Assembly (NCBI GenBank): GCA_011049095.1 | Contig: DSDE01000322.1 | Coordinates: 1-6,941 of the forward strand | Direction: 5' to 3' | Source of the DNA: Fidelibacterota bacterium | GTDB taxonomy: Bacteria > Fidelibacterota > Fidelibacteria > Fidelibacterales > DSDE01 | Length of the DNA stretch: 6,941 nt | Part shown: positions 1 to 5,659 of the stretch, in pieces | How the letters are laid out: the number at the start of each line of letters is the position of its first letter | Numbering within the stretch: position 1 is the first letter of the stretch | Notes under the pieces: generated by a model | Seen by the model: the letters and a program-made list of their open reading frames with translations, nothing else | The model's database searches: none | Told to the model about the DNA's origin: nothing | Position numbers and translations under genes: made by a program

Positions 1-33
1 CATGCAATATCTTCCCCGAATTTGTGACAGCCC

Positions 34-92
34 CGGTCACTGAGCTTGTCGAATGTGTCGAAGCGCGGTCACTGAGCGGAGTCGATGTGTTG
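34..92. repeat. Two tandem copies of a GGTCACTGAGC-type dispersed repeat
   Basis: The 12-mer CGGTCACTGAGC occurs at 34-45 and again at 66-77, a 32-base period. The similarity continues after the core as TTGTCGAATGTGTCG in the first copy and GGAGTCGATGTGTTG in the second, alignable with one single-base gap in each. The two variants (core followed by TTGTCGA or by GGAGTCGA) resemble a short intergenic repeat that I recall as common and often clustered in many bacterial genomes. The copies are clearly visible; equating them with that dispersed family is from memory. Confidence 0.6.
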
Positions 93-138
93 CTTAATTT
101 GCACCTGTCTGTCCCCTGACGGATCAAGCCAAATTAAG
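93..138. repeat. Perfect 9-bp inverted repeat, REP-like stem-loop candidate
   Basis: CTTAATTTG at 93-101 is the exact reverse complement of CAAATTAAG at 130-138, with 28 bases between the arms. The inner part contains a weaker GTC/GAC pairing around a CCCC-containing loop. It directly abuts the tandem repeat to its left. It could be one unit of a REP-type palindrome or the ends of a short non-autonomous element. A terminator is unlikely because no T-run follows on the + strand and the stem is AT-rich. Confidence 0.4.
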
Positions 139-308
139 ATGAAAAGGATAGATGCGGTAAATGAGATTTTGGCGGATTAAACCAAGAATCCTCAAATCTC
201 AGTTTTCAAGATACTGTAAATAAAGTGTTGTAATTAGCTAGATTATTTAGGACAGCAGCGCTATAAAGCGGTGAAAAAAGAAATGCTGCAGAAATGTACT
301 GGTACCCT

Positions 309-337
309 AAATAGTTTGTAAGGCAAGAAAACTATTT
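309..337. repeat. Perfect 9-bp AT-rich inverted repeat upstream of rhodanese gene
   Basis: AAATAGTTT at 309-317 pairs perfectly with AAACTATTT at 329-337 around an 11-base spacer. The centre lies about 70 bases before the rhodanese start codon at 394, a plausible place for a regulator-binding site or a leader hairpin. Its AT-richness and the lack of a following T-tract make an intrinsic terminator unlikely. No regulator family can be assigned from the sequence. Confidence 0.35.
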
Positions 338-393
338 GTTTTCAAGGCGCAAAAATGCTTTTATTTTTTAGTTGCAAACCTTAAAATCTAAAG

Positions 394-870
394 ATGGATT
401 TGTCACTTGTAATAAAGCGAATTTTTATTCTGCTTGGTCTAAGTCTCTTTTTAAGCAGCGGCTGGTTTCTGGCTTTTCACTCTATATTGCCGCTGATTCC
501 TCAGACGCAAGAGGTGGAAATTGGCGAAAAATCTGTGAAATTACTTAAACAGGGAAAAATCGAGGCTATTAATCTAACCCGCTTTTTAGAATTAAAGAGC
601 CAGTCGGGGGTGCTGATTTTGGATTCTCGCGCAAGTGAAGCCTTTCTCAAGGGTCACATTCCCGGAGCAATGAATCTGCCTTACGAACAGTTTGAGCAAT
701 ATTTGCCTATTTTAGAGCAGCAGCGCGGCGTTCATACTGTCATCAGCTATTGCGATGGCAGCGATTGTATGAGCAGCATCGAGCTGGCGCAAAAGGTCTC
801 TTTTCTCTTTGAGAATGTTTATTACTTCTTTGGCGGCTGGGCTGAGTGGCAGGAGGCTCATTCCAAATGA
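394..870 (+). CDS. Membrane-anchored rhodanese-domain protein
   Basis: A 158-residue protein with one N-terminal hydrophobic segment (about residues 10-35), acting as a membrane anchor or uncleaved signal, followed by a single rhodanese domain (about 55-155). Visible hallmarks are LDSR (76-79), GHIPGAMNLP (87-96), the active-site strand ending in YC (Cys120) and the closing GGWAEW (147-152). The active-site loop reads CDGSDCMSS, with a second cysteine at 125 in place of the usual arginine-containing C-x4-R loop. Such loops occur in some single-domain rhodaneses, and the Cys120/Cys125 pair could form a disulfide. The family transfers sulfane sulfur or handles thiols through a persulfide on the catalytic cysteine; the substrate is unknown. 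With the anchor at the N-terminus the domain probably faces the periplasm. The ATG at 394 has only a weak ribosome-binding site, but no better in-frame start precedes the hydrophobic segment. The gene overlaps the next by four bases, so the two are likely co-translated. Confidence 0.9.
   Translation: MDLSLVIKRIFILLGLSLFLSSGWFLAFHSILPLIPQTQEVEIGEKSVKLLKQGKIEAINLTRFLELKSQSGVLILDSRASEAFLKGHIPGAMNLPYEQFEQYLPILEQQRGVHTVISYCDGSDCMSSIELAQKVSFLFENVYYFFGGWAEWQEAHSK
851..856 (+). promoter_or_regulatory. Ribosome-binding site AGGAGG deciding the MauE-like start
   Basis: A perfect AGGAGG lies inside the 3' end of the rhodanese gene, 10 bases before the ATG at 867. It supports initiation at 867 rather than at the in-frame GTG at 846, which lies upstream of this site and has no comparable signal. 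Confidence 0.8.
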
Positions 871-1322
871 GGCAAAGCAATTTGCAGCGATGGACTTTTA
901 TCGGGATGCTTGCGCTTCTCAGCGCGGTATTTTTCGCCAGCGCCATTTCCAAAATAATTGATCCACAGCTTTTTGTGCGGGATATCAGCTATTATCGCCT
1001 GTTACCGGAAACAAGTCTGAATATTCTAGCGCTGTGGCTGATTATGCTGGAGCTGGTGATTGCCGCTGCGCTGTGGATTTCGCCCTGGCGAGAAGCTGCA
1101 GCCTGGCTTTACGCAGCTTTGATGGCGATCTTTGTCGTGATGATTGCCATTGCAATGCTGCGGGGTCTGGATATTTCATGCGGCTGCTTTGGCGCCAATA
1201 GTCAGCAGGTAGGTTGGCCGAAAATTCTCGAAAACGGACTGCTCTTGATTCTGGCTGTTCGAGTGGCCATGATTTCCCGAATAGAATCAAGTGTTCAAAA
1301 TAGTGAAACCATAAACAAATAA
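867..1322 (+). CDS. MauE/DoxX-like four-helix membrane protein
   Basis: A 151-residue integral membrane protein with four predicted helices, at about residues 10-29, 52-71, 78-98 and 120-138. The loop after helix 1 contains the SKIIDP motif (28-33) and a YYRLLP stretch, followed by LEL in helix 2, a pattern typical of MauE/DoxX-type proteins. A CGCFG motif (Cys105, Cys107) follows helix 3, as in many MauE-like proteins. MauE itself is needed for methylamine dehydrogenase maturation, and relatives are thought to support thiol/disulfide or sulfur chemistry at the membrane. No methylamine genes are present here, so the exact job is open. The start at 867 overlaps the rhodanese stop as ATGA and has a perfect AGGAGG upstream; an in-frame GTG at 846 would add seven residues but is less likely. 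The pairing with a membrane rhodanese, with vicinal cysteines in both, suggests a shared redox or sulfur-transfer function. The first 14 bases downstream separate it from the glycosyltransferase gene. Confidence 0.75.
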   Translation: MRQSNLQRWTFIGMLALLSAVFFASAISKIIDPQLFVRDISYYRLLPETSLNILALWLIMLELVIAAALWISPWREAAAWLYAALMAIFVVMIAIAMLRGLDISCGCFGANSQQVGWPKILENGLLLILAVRVAMISRIESSVQNSETINK

Positions 1323-1336
1323 AAAACGGAGCTTGT

Positions 1337-2881
1337 ATGAAAACAACGATTTTATTGTATTTGCCTCAGGAAAATGCAGTACTGGAGAAAACAGTGGAAG
1401 CGCTGGCTAAGCAGCGAGTCAAAGATTTTAACGTGGTCTTTTTTGGAGAAGCTACAGAAGCCGTCAAGTCGGCAGTCAGCGAGCTCCCCAAAGTTGATTT
1501 TGTGAAAGATGATCCGGAAAACTATTCAGCGACTCTTAACAAAGGGCTGAAATTTGCTGAAGGTGATTTTGTGATGCTCATAGACAATCGAACAAACCCA
1601 GTATTTCCCAAGTATGCGGCGCTGGAAGCTTTACTATTAGCAGCAGAACGCAACAGCGATGCCGGACTTTTTTATACAGATTATGAACTGGAAGACAGCG
1701 GCGAAGTGAAGGAGATCAAGCTGCTTTATCATCATCAGGGACGGGTTCGCGACAACCAGGATTACGGCAAGCTTTTCTTTATCCGTAAATGCGCGCTGGA
1801 AAAAATCGGCGGTTTTGACGAGAATTTAAAATATAAAACCCTCTATGATATGCGGCTGAAAATTTCTGAATATACGAAACTCATCCGCATTTCCAATCGC
1901 TATTCGGGAAGCTATTACCGCGTGGTGGCCGCTTCTAAGAAAGCCAATGTATTTGATTATCTGCTGGCGGGAAAAGATCTGCAGATTGAAGCCGAGAATG
2001 TGGTGACCGAGCACCTGAAACGGATTGGCGCTTACCTGGCCCCCGGTTTTCTTGCGCCTGTTGCGAAAAAGGTAAGCCGCCAGCATAGCTTGACGGCATC
2101 TATTATTATTCCTGTGGGTAAAAGACCGGAATTTATCGGTACTGCCATCGAAAGCGTTCAGGCACAGACGGTGAAAGATGTGGAGATCATCGTTGTGGTC
2201 AATGGCGGTGAAAGCGACCCCACCGCTGATGTGGTGCGTAGCTATATGCCCGGCGGCGAAAAATATGACGCTTCCAAACCAGAAGTGCGCCTCATCGTGG
2301 TGGATATTAATTCCATTGGCTATTGCCTCGACCTGGGCGCCAAAAATGCACGCGGAAAATATTACGTCCAGCTTGACAGCGACGACCGTCTAAAGCCGGA
2401 TGCCGTGGAGAAAATTCTCGCCGTTTATGAAAGCGACCCCAATATTGGTATGGTCGTAGGCAGCTATGAAGTCTGGGAAAAACTGGAGAGCGGTGAGCTG
2501 AAGCGGATGGAAGCCATTCCGGTGGTGACCCATGACGAATGGACCGAGGAAAACGGTCGCAACAACCTGCTGAGAATTAATGGCGCCGGCGCTCCCCGCA
2601 GTGTGCCCATTCACATCATCGAGGAAATGGGCTGGTTCAGTATTAATGATGATGAATATGCCCGCAACTATGGCGAAGATTACGAAATGGTAAATAAAAT
2701 TGCTGAACATTACCGCATCGGACGGGTTTGGGACCCCATCTATGAAGTGATTCGTCACAGTGGCGGCACCGACCACGCCATCGACCAGAATACCGTTGAC
2801 CGTAACGACAATGCGAAAGACGACATGCGCAAATTGGCTATCCGGCGACGTATTGCTATGAATAAAGCGGCAAAGAAGTGA
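1337..2881 (+). CDS. Tandem-domain family 2 (GT-A) glycosyltransferase
   Basis: A 514-residue soluble protein with two GT-A-like halves. The N-terminal half (about 1-240) has the fold pattern of a family 2 transferase, including a ready-to-read LIDNRTNP stretch (81-88) where a DxD motif would be expected, and a KIGGFDENL segment (156-164) typical of the family. The C-terminal half (about 252-480) starts with a canonical SIIIPV strand, has an AIESVQAQT helix (270-278), the metal-binding LDSDD (346-350) and a GEDYEM segment (446-451) whose acidic pair is a candidate catalytic base. The second half is therefore probably the active transferase, using a nucleotide-sugar donor, while the first looks degenerate at its metal site and may be structural or acceptor-binding. 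No membrane segment is visible. Donor and acceptor cannot be told from sequence; cell-surface polysaccharide or glycolipid synthesis is the usual role. The ATG follows a CGGAG ribosome-binding site. The gene is probably transcribed with the two genes before it. Confidence 0.88.
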   Translation: MKTTILLYLPQENAVLEKTVEALAKQRVKDFNVVFFGEATEAVKSAVSELPKVDFVKDDPENYSATLNKGLKFAEGDFVMLIDNRTNPVFPKYAALEALLLAAERNSDAGLFYTDYELEDSGEVKEIKLLYHHQGRVRDNQDYGKLFFIRKCALEKIGGFDENLKYKTLYDMRLKISEYTKLIRISNRYSGSYYRVVAASKKANVFDYLLAGKDLQIEAENVVTEHLKRIGAYLAPGFLAPVAKKVSRQHSLTASIIIPVGKRPEFIGTAIESVQAQTVKDVEIIVVVNGGESDPTADVVRSYMPGGEKYDASKPEVRLIVVDINSIGYCLDLGAKNARGKYYVQLDSDDRLKPDAVEKILAVYESDPNIGMVVGSYEVWEKLESGELKRMEAIPVVTHDEWTEENGRNNLLRINGAGAPRSVPIHIIEEMGWFSINDDEYARNYGEDYEMVNKIAEHYRIGRVWDPIYEVIRHSGGTDHAIDQNTVDRNDNAKDDMRKLAIRRRIAMNKAAKK

Positions 2882-2887
2882 GGAACC

Positions 2888-2911
2888 TTTATTAAAGTGA
2901 ACGTTAATAAA
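2888..2911. promoter_or_regulatory. Candidate operator: perfect 8-bp inverted repeat after the glycosyltransferase
   Basis: TTTATTAA (2888-2895) and TTAATAAA (2904-2911) are exact reverse complements around an 8-base spacer. It begins seven bases after the glycosyltransferase stop and about 180 bases before the kinase start. The AT-only arms and missing T-tract make it a poor intrinsic terminator. It would suit a dimeric regulator controlling the downstream cassette, but no regulator is visible in the window. Confidence 0.35.
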
Positions 2912-2978
2912 AAGGAAAAAATCATTTATATTAAAGGCCGCATGGATAAGAAACGAAAACAACAGGCAGGAGATCCAA

Positions 2979-3074
2979 TTGTTTGCTGAGAAAAATGCGT
3001 TCCTCGTAGGGCGCTGCATTCAGCAAAGCGGCGGCTATGCAGCATTTATTCCTGTGCCTTTGCCGGAAAGATAA
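2979..3074 (+). pseudogene. Probable remnant of a Fic-family protein N-terminus
   Basis: A 31-codon frame starting at TTG (2979) and ending at TAA (3072). Its last part reads GRCIQQSGGYAAFIPVPLP, which matches from memory the N-terminal pattern of many Fic-domain proteins, roughly G-R-Y-x-x-Q-x-x-G-Y-x-A-F-I-P-x-P-L-P-P. In an intact gene several hundred more residues would follow, including the HPFxxGNGR catalytic motif; here the frame stops right after the motif and none of the rest is present before the kinase gene at 3093. The TTG has a good ribosome-binding site (AGGAG, 2968-2972, six bases upstream), so a short peptide could still be made. The same frame is open back to 2901 without an ATG or GTG. 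I read this as the stump of a deleted Fic gene. A chance resemblance in a short peptide, or a genuine small protein, remains possible. Confidence 0.45.
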
Positions 3075-3092
3075 TTATCATAAGGAATAAGA

Positions 3093-4298
3093 ATGATCGA
3101 AGAAAAAAAAGTTCAGCTCATCGGCATTGATGGCGGCGCCAGCAAAGTCAGCGGCTGGGAGATTAAAATGGACTCACAAAGCGGGCTTTTCTCGCTGGGT
3201 GAGCTGAATGTTCAGAAGCAGTACCGGGATTATGAGGAATTTCAAGCCGGATTCACGCCGGTGGATGTGAAGCAGCAGCTTGCCGAAATGAATGGCGAGA
3301 TTCAGCTCACCGAAGATGAAAAAAAGCACGGTCGTGCCTATATGTATGCTGCCGCCGATGTGATTATTGAAATTACCAAAAAGCTTAGAGCAGAAAATAT
3401 TTTAGTGGGTATCGGCATGCCGGGATTGAAAGCGCCTGACAAGCGGGGTATCGTGGCCCTGGCCAATGGTCCGCGCCTGCCAGAGTATGCCGCCATCATC
3501 GAAAAACGCCTAGAAGCAGCCGGCGTAAAGCTCTCGGCGCCCATCTCCCATTTGGGAAGTGATGCCGATTATTGTGGATTGGGAGAAGAATATGCTGCAG
3601 ACGGCGCTTTCGGCACCAGTGACAATGCCTATTATCTCGGTGGCGGAACAGGTGTGGCCGATGCAATGAAACTCAGAGGAAAACTCCTTCCTTTTGATGC
3701 AGCCAAGCCCTGGATCGCCAAAGCCTGGGAAATGAAATCGTCGGCTGGACTCTCCATCGAGCGCTATGCCAGCAGCGGCGGAATACAATTTCTCTATAGT
3801 CAAGCTTCGGGAATTTCGTTGGATGAACTCAATACCGAGGGGATTTTCCCGCCGCAGATTATGGAAAAAGCCATTGCCGGCGATGAAGCCGCTAAAAAAG
3901 TTTTCGCCGATGTGGCCACCTATCTCGGGAGACTCCTTTTTGAAAGGATGCAAACCCTCTGGAGCGGCTGGAAAGGAAATTTTGAATTTGTGAATCCAGC
4001 CAAACCGGCTCTGGAAAGCGCTCACCCTTATCATCAGACATTTCTGGAAAAATTAATCATCGGCCAGCGGCTGGGTGACCTGATGGCGGAGTCTATAGGG
4101 AAAGATATCCTCTGGGAGCCGGTAATGGAAACCATCAACGCCGAATTTGCCAAAGTAAGCGATGCCAAATTTAAAAACGCTTATCTGTGTTGTGACAGTT
4201 TTCGCCAAAGCCAGATTTTTATTTCAAAATTGCGGGAAGCTCCGGCTCTTGGCGCCGGTGTGGATGCCTGGCTAACCCACAAGAAAAAGGAAGCATAA
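3093..4298 (+). CDS. ROK-like sugar kinase (ASKHA superfamily)
   Basis: A 401-residue cytosolic protein of the actin-like sugar kinase superfamily. The N-terminal phosphate loop reads GIDGGASK (11-18). GIGMPG (106-111) fits the ROK pattern, as does LGSDADYCGLGEE (154-166), where Asp157 matches the catalytic aspartate of the ROK NDAN motif. The second phosphate loop is LGGGTGVADAM (182-192), and a C-terminal GAGVDAW (387-393) resembles the ROK ending. SIERYASSGG (221-230) corresponds to the ROK region around the E-x-Y/A-S-G motif, but the family's zinc-binding cysteine cluster is absent. At 401 residues it is longer than usual ROK kinases (about 300). The DGGxSK loop also recalls the BadF/BadG branch, so the subfamily is not certain. 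Expected reaction: ATP-dependent phosphorylation of a sugar. The SpoIID and AmpG-like neighbours suggest an amino sugar from peptidoglycan such as GlcNAc or MurNAc; that substrate is inference. The ATG has AAGGA six bases upstream. The stop overlaps the next start by one base (TAATG). Confidence 0.72.
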   Translation: MIEEKKVQLIGIDGGASKVSGWEIKMDSQSGLFSLGELNVQKQYRDYEEFQAGFTPVDVKQQLAEMNGEIQLTEDEKKHGRAYMYAAADVIIEITKKLRAENILVGIGMPGLKAPDKRGIVALANGPRLPEYAAIIEKRLEAAGVKLSAPISHLGSDADYCGLGEEYAADGAFGTSDNAYYLGGGTGVADAMKLRGKLLPFDAAKPWIAKAWEMKSSAGLSIERYASSGGIQFLYSQASGISLDELNTEGIFPPQIMEKAIAGDEAAKKVFADVATYLGRLLFERMQTLWSGWKGNFEFVNPAKPALESAHPYHQTFLEKLIIGQRLGDLMAESIGKDILWEPVMETINAEFAKVSDAKFKNAYLCCDSFRQSQIFISKLREAPALGAGVDAWLTHKKKEA

Positions 4299-5611
4299 TG
4301 TTAGAAAAAGGTGTGATACCCCGAACGGAACCGCTGCTGCGGGTGGGAATTATTCTGCCGGAAGATAAGGTCGAGTCGCTGACGATTCAATTGCAGCCAG
4401 AGCAGGAATATATAATTCTGGCTGATGATGAAACATTCTCCCAAAAGGGAAAAATAGTCGCCACGCTGGCGGATGGCGCACTGAAAGTTAATGGCGTTAG
4501 GGCACAGAAATTATTGGTGAAAACATTGTCGGAGAATGGCTTTGTCACGGCATCGCCGGTCATTGCAGGACGTGGTTTCCATTGGTTTAAGTATATTAGC
4601 GTGAAGCTGCCGGAAAGCATCGAAGTGACGGTGCGGGACGGTGCGATGATGCTGGTAAATGAGCTGAAGCTGGAGACTTACCTCACCTGTGTCGCCACTT
4701 CCGAAATGGGCGCAGCCTGTCCGCCGGCCCTCATCGAGGCTCAGACTGTGGTAGCCAGGGCCTGGATGCTGGCCAATGTGGAGCAAAAACACATCCATTT
4801 GGGCTTTGATGTCTGCAATGATGATTGCTGCCAGCGCTATCAGGGCTTCAACTATGTGACAGAGCAGTCCCGTCATGGTGCTTTAGCTACGAAGGGCATG
4901 GTCATTACCTATGCCGGCGCCATCTGCGATGCACGCTATTCCAAATGTTGCGGCGGTATGATGGAGACCTTTGAAAATCTGTGGGAAAATAGGCCGCTGC
5001 CCTATATGCAGGCCATTCCCGATATGCCGGAAGGGAATCCTTATGGCGATCTGGATTTGACTGTCGAGAAAAATGCCCGAGAATGGATTCTCACATCGCC
5101 TGAAGATGCTTTTTGCGGACCCGAGATGATTCCTTCCGCTGACTTGAAGAAATATCTGGGTCATGTAGATGAGGCCGGGGAATATTACCGCTGGAATGTG
5201 AGCATCAGCCACGATGAGCTGGCGCAGAATATTCGGGAAAAAGTGGCGCCGGACTTGAAAAAAATACTCGATATTGAAATTACCAAAAGAGCCGCCAGTG
5301 GTCGCAGCCTGGAAATGGATATCCGCTATCTGGACGAGAATGACGAAGAAAAAGTGCTTTTGGTTGAGAAAGATTACGAAGCCCGCCGCCTGCTGCATCC
5401 TATGTTTCTCTATAGCTCCGCTGTCGTCATTGAGAAAAAAATGTCAGCAGATGGTAAAAATTGGGAATTTCACTACCGCGGCGCCGGCTGGGGACATGGT
5501 GCAGGACTTTGTCAAATTGGCGCTCTCGGTATGAGTCTCAAAGGCTACAGCACTGAAGCGATTCTCAAACATTACTATCCTGGCGTGACTTACGAAAAGA
5601 TTTATGATTGA
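4298..5611 (+). CDS. SpoIID/LytB-domain protein without signal peptide, probable lytic enzyme on glycan strands
   Basis: A 437-residue protein with a SpoIID domain across about 100-435. Hallmarks are ETYLTCVATSEMG (126-138), containing Glu136 at the position of the catalytic glutamate of SpoIID lytic transglycosylases; the helix ALIEAQTVVARAW (144-156), matching the family pattern EALKAQAVAARTY; CCQRYQG (177-183), matching the Q-x-Y-x-G motif; and the C-terminal GWGHGAGLCQIGALGM (397-412) followed by YYPGV (426-430). In Bacillus, SpoIID cleaves glycan strands denuded of peptides during engulfment; LytB is an amidase enhancer. The N-terminus (MLEKGVIPRTEPLLRVGIIL) has no signal peptide or anchor, so the protein is probably cytosolic, unlike classical SpoIID. 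It has ten cysteines, several adjacent (177/178, 217/218), which suits a reducing compartment or metal binding. The start overlaps the kinase stop by one base, with AGGAAG upstream, so the two are translationally coupled. Together with the next gene it fits intracellular processing of imported cell-wall fragments. Confidence 0.9.
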   Translation: MLEKGVIPRTEPLLRVGIILPEDKVESLTIQLQPEQEYIILADDETFSQKGKIVATLADGALKVNGVRAQKLLVKTLSENGFVTASPVIAGRGFHWFKYISVKLPESIEVTVRDGAMMLVNELKLETYLTCVATSEMGAACPPALIEAQTVVARAWMLANVEQKHIHLGFDVCNDDCCQRYQGFNYVTEQSRHGALATKGMVITYAGAICDARYSKCCGGMMETFENLWENRPLPYMQAIPDMPEGNPYGDLDLTVEKNAREWILTSPEDAFCGPEMIPSADLKKYLGHVDEAGEYYRWNVSISHDELAQNIREKVAPDLKKILDIEITKRAASGRSLEMDIRYLDENDEEKVLLVEKDYEARRLLHPMFLYSSAVVIEKKMSADGKNWEFHYRGAGWGHGAGLCQIGALGMSLKGYSTEAILKHYYPGVTYEKIYD

Positions 5612-5659
5612 TCTGCCTAACTGATTTTTAGAAAATAAACAAAATAAGGAATTGGACGA

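Larger units (their letters stand above)
1..393. other. Intergenic region without a supported gene
   Basis: No open frame of convincing length or composition lies here on either strand. The left part (34-92) carries two copies of a dispersed-repeat unit, followed by a perfect inverted repeat (93-101 with 130-138). The middle (about 140-300) is AT-rich with no recognised element. The right part holds a second inverted repeat (309-317 with 329-337) just ahead of the rhodanese gene. A promoter for the downstream genes probably lies in the last 150 bases, but I see no -35/-10 pair good enough to mark. The left edge may be the tail of a degraded locus, since repeats of this type accumulate between genes. 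Confidence 0.6.

Noticed and set aside
34..92. CRISPR array
   Set aside because: Only two diverging copies with a spacing of about 20 bases between cores, and no cas genes in the window.
139..180. Short frame MKRIDAVNEILAD
   Set aside because: Only 13 codons, with no clear ribosome-binding site and no recognisable similarity.
210..260. Sigma70-type promoter around TTGTAA and TATTT-like boxes
   Set aside because: The boxes are poorly matched and wrongly spaced; AT-rich sequence gives such matches by chance.
846..866. In-frame GTG start extending the MauE-like protein by seven residues
   Set aside because: The AGGAGG at 851-856 lies downstream of this GTG and is correctly spaced for the ATG at 867, which forms a usual ATGA overlap with the preceding stop.
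2897..2989. 30-codon GTG frame in the gap after the glycosyltransferase
   Set aside because: Lysine-rich peptide of low complexity, overlapping the inverted repeat; it runs in a different frame from the Fic-like segment and has no recognised motif.
2390..3019. Long antisense open frame opposite the 3' part of the glycosyltransferase gene
   Set aside because: It mirrors codon structure of a well-supported + strand gene and shows no family motif or ribosome-binding site.
3510..4034. Antisense open frame opposite the ROK-like kinase
   Set aside because: Shadow of the kinase gene; no motif and no plausible start signal.
5612..5659. Intrinsic terminator between the SpoIID and permease genes
   Set aside because: No GC-rich hairpin is present; only AT-rich sequence leading to the permease ribosome-binding site.
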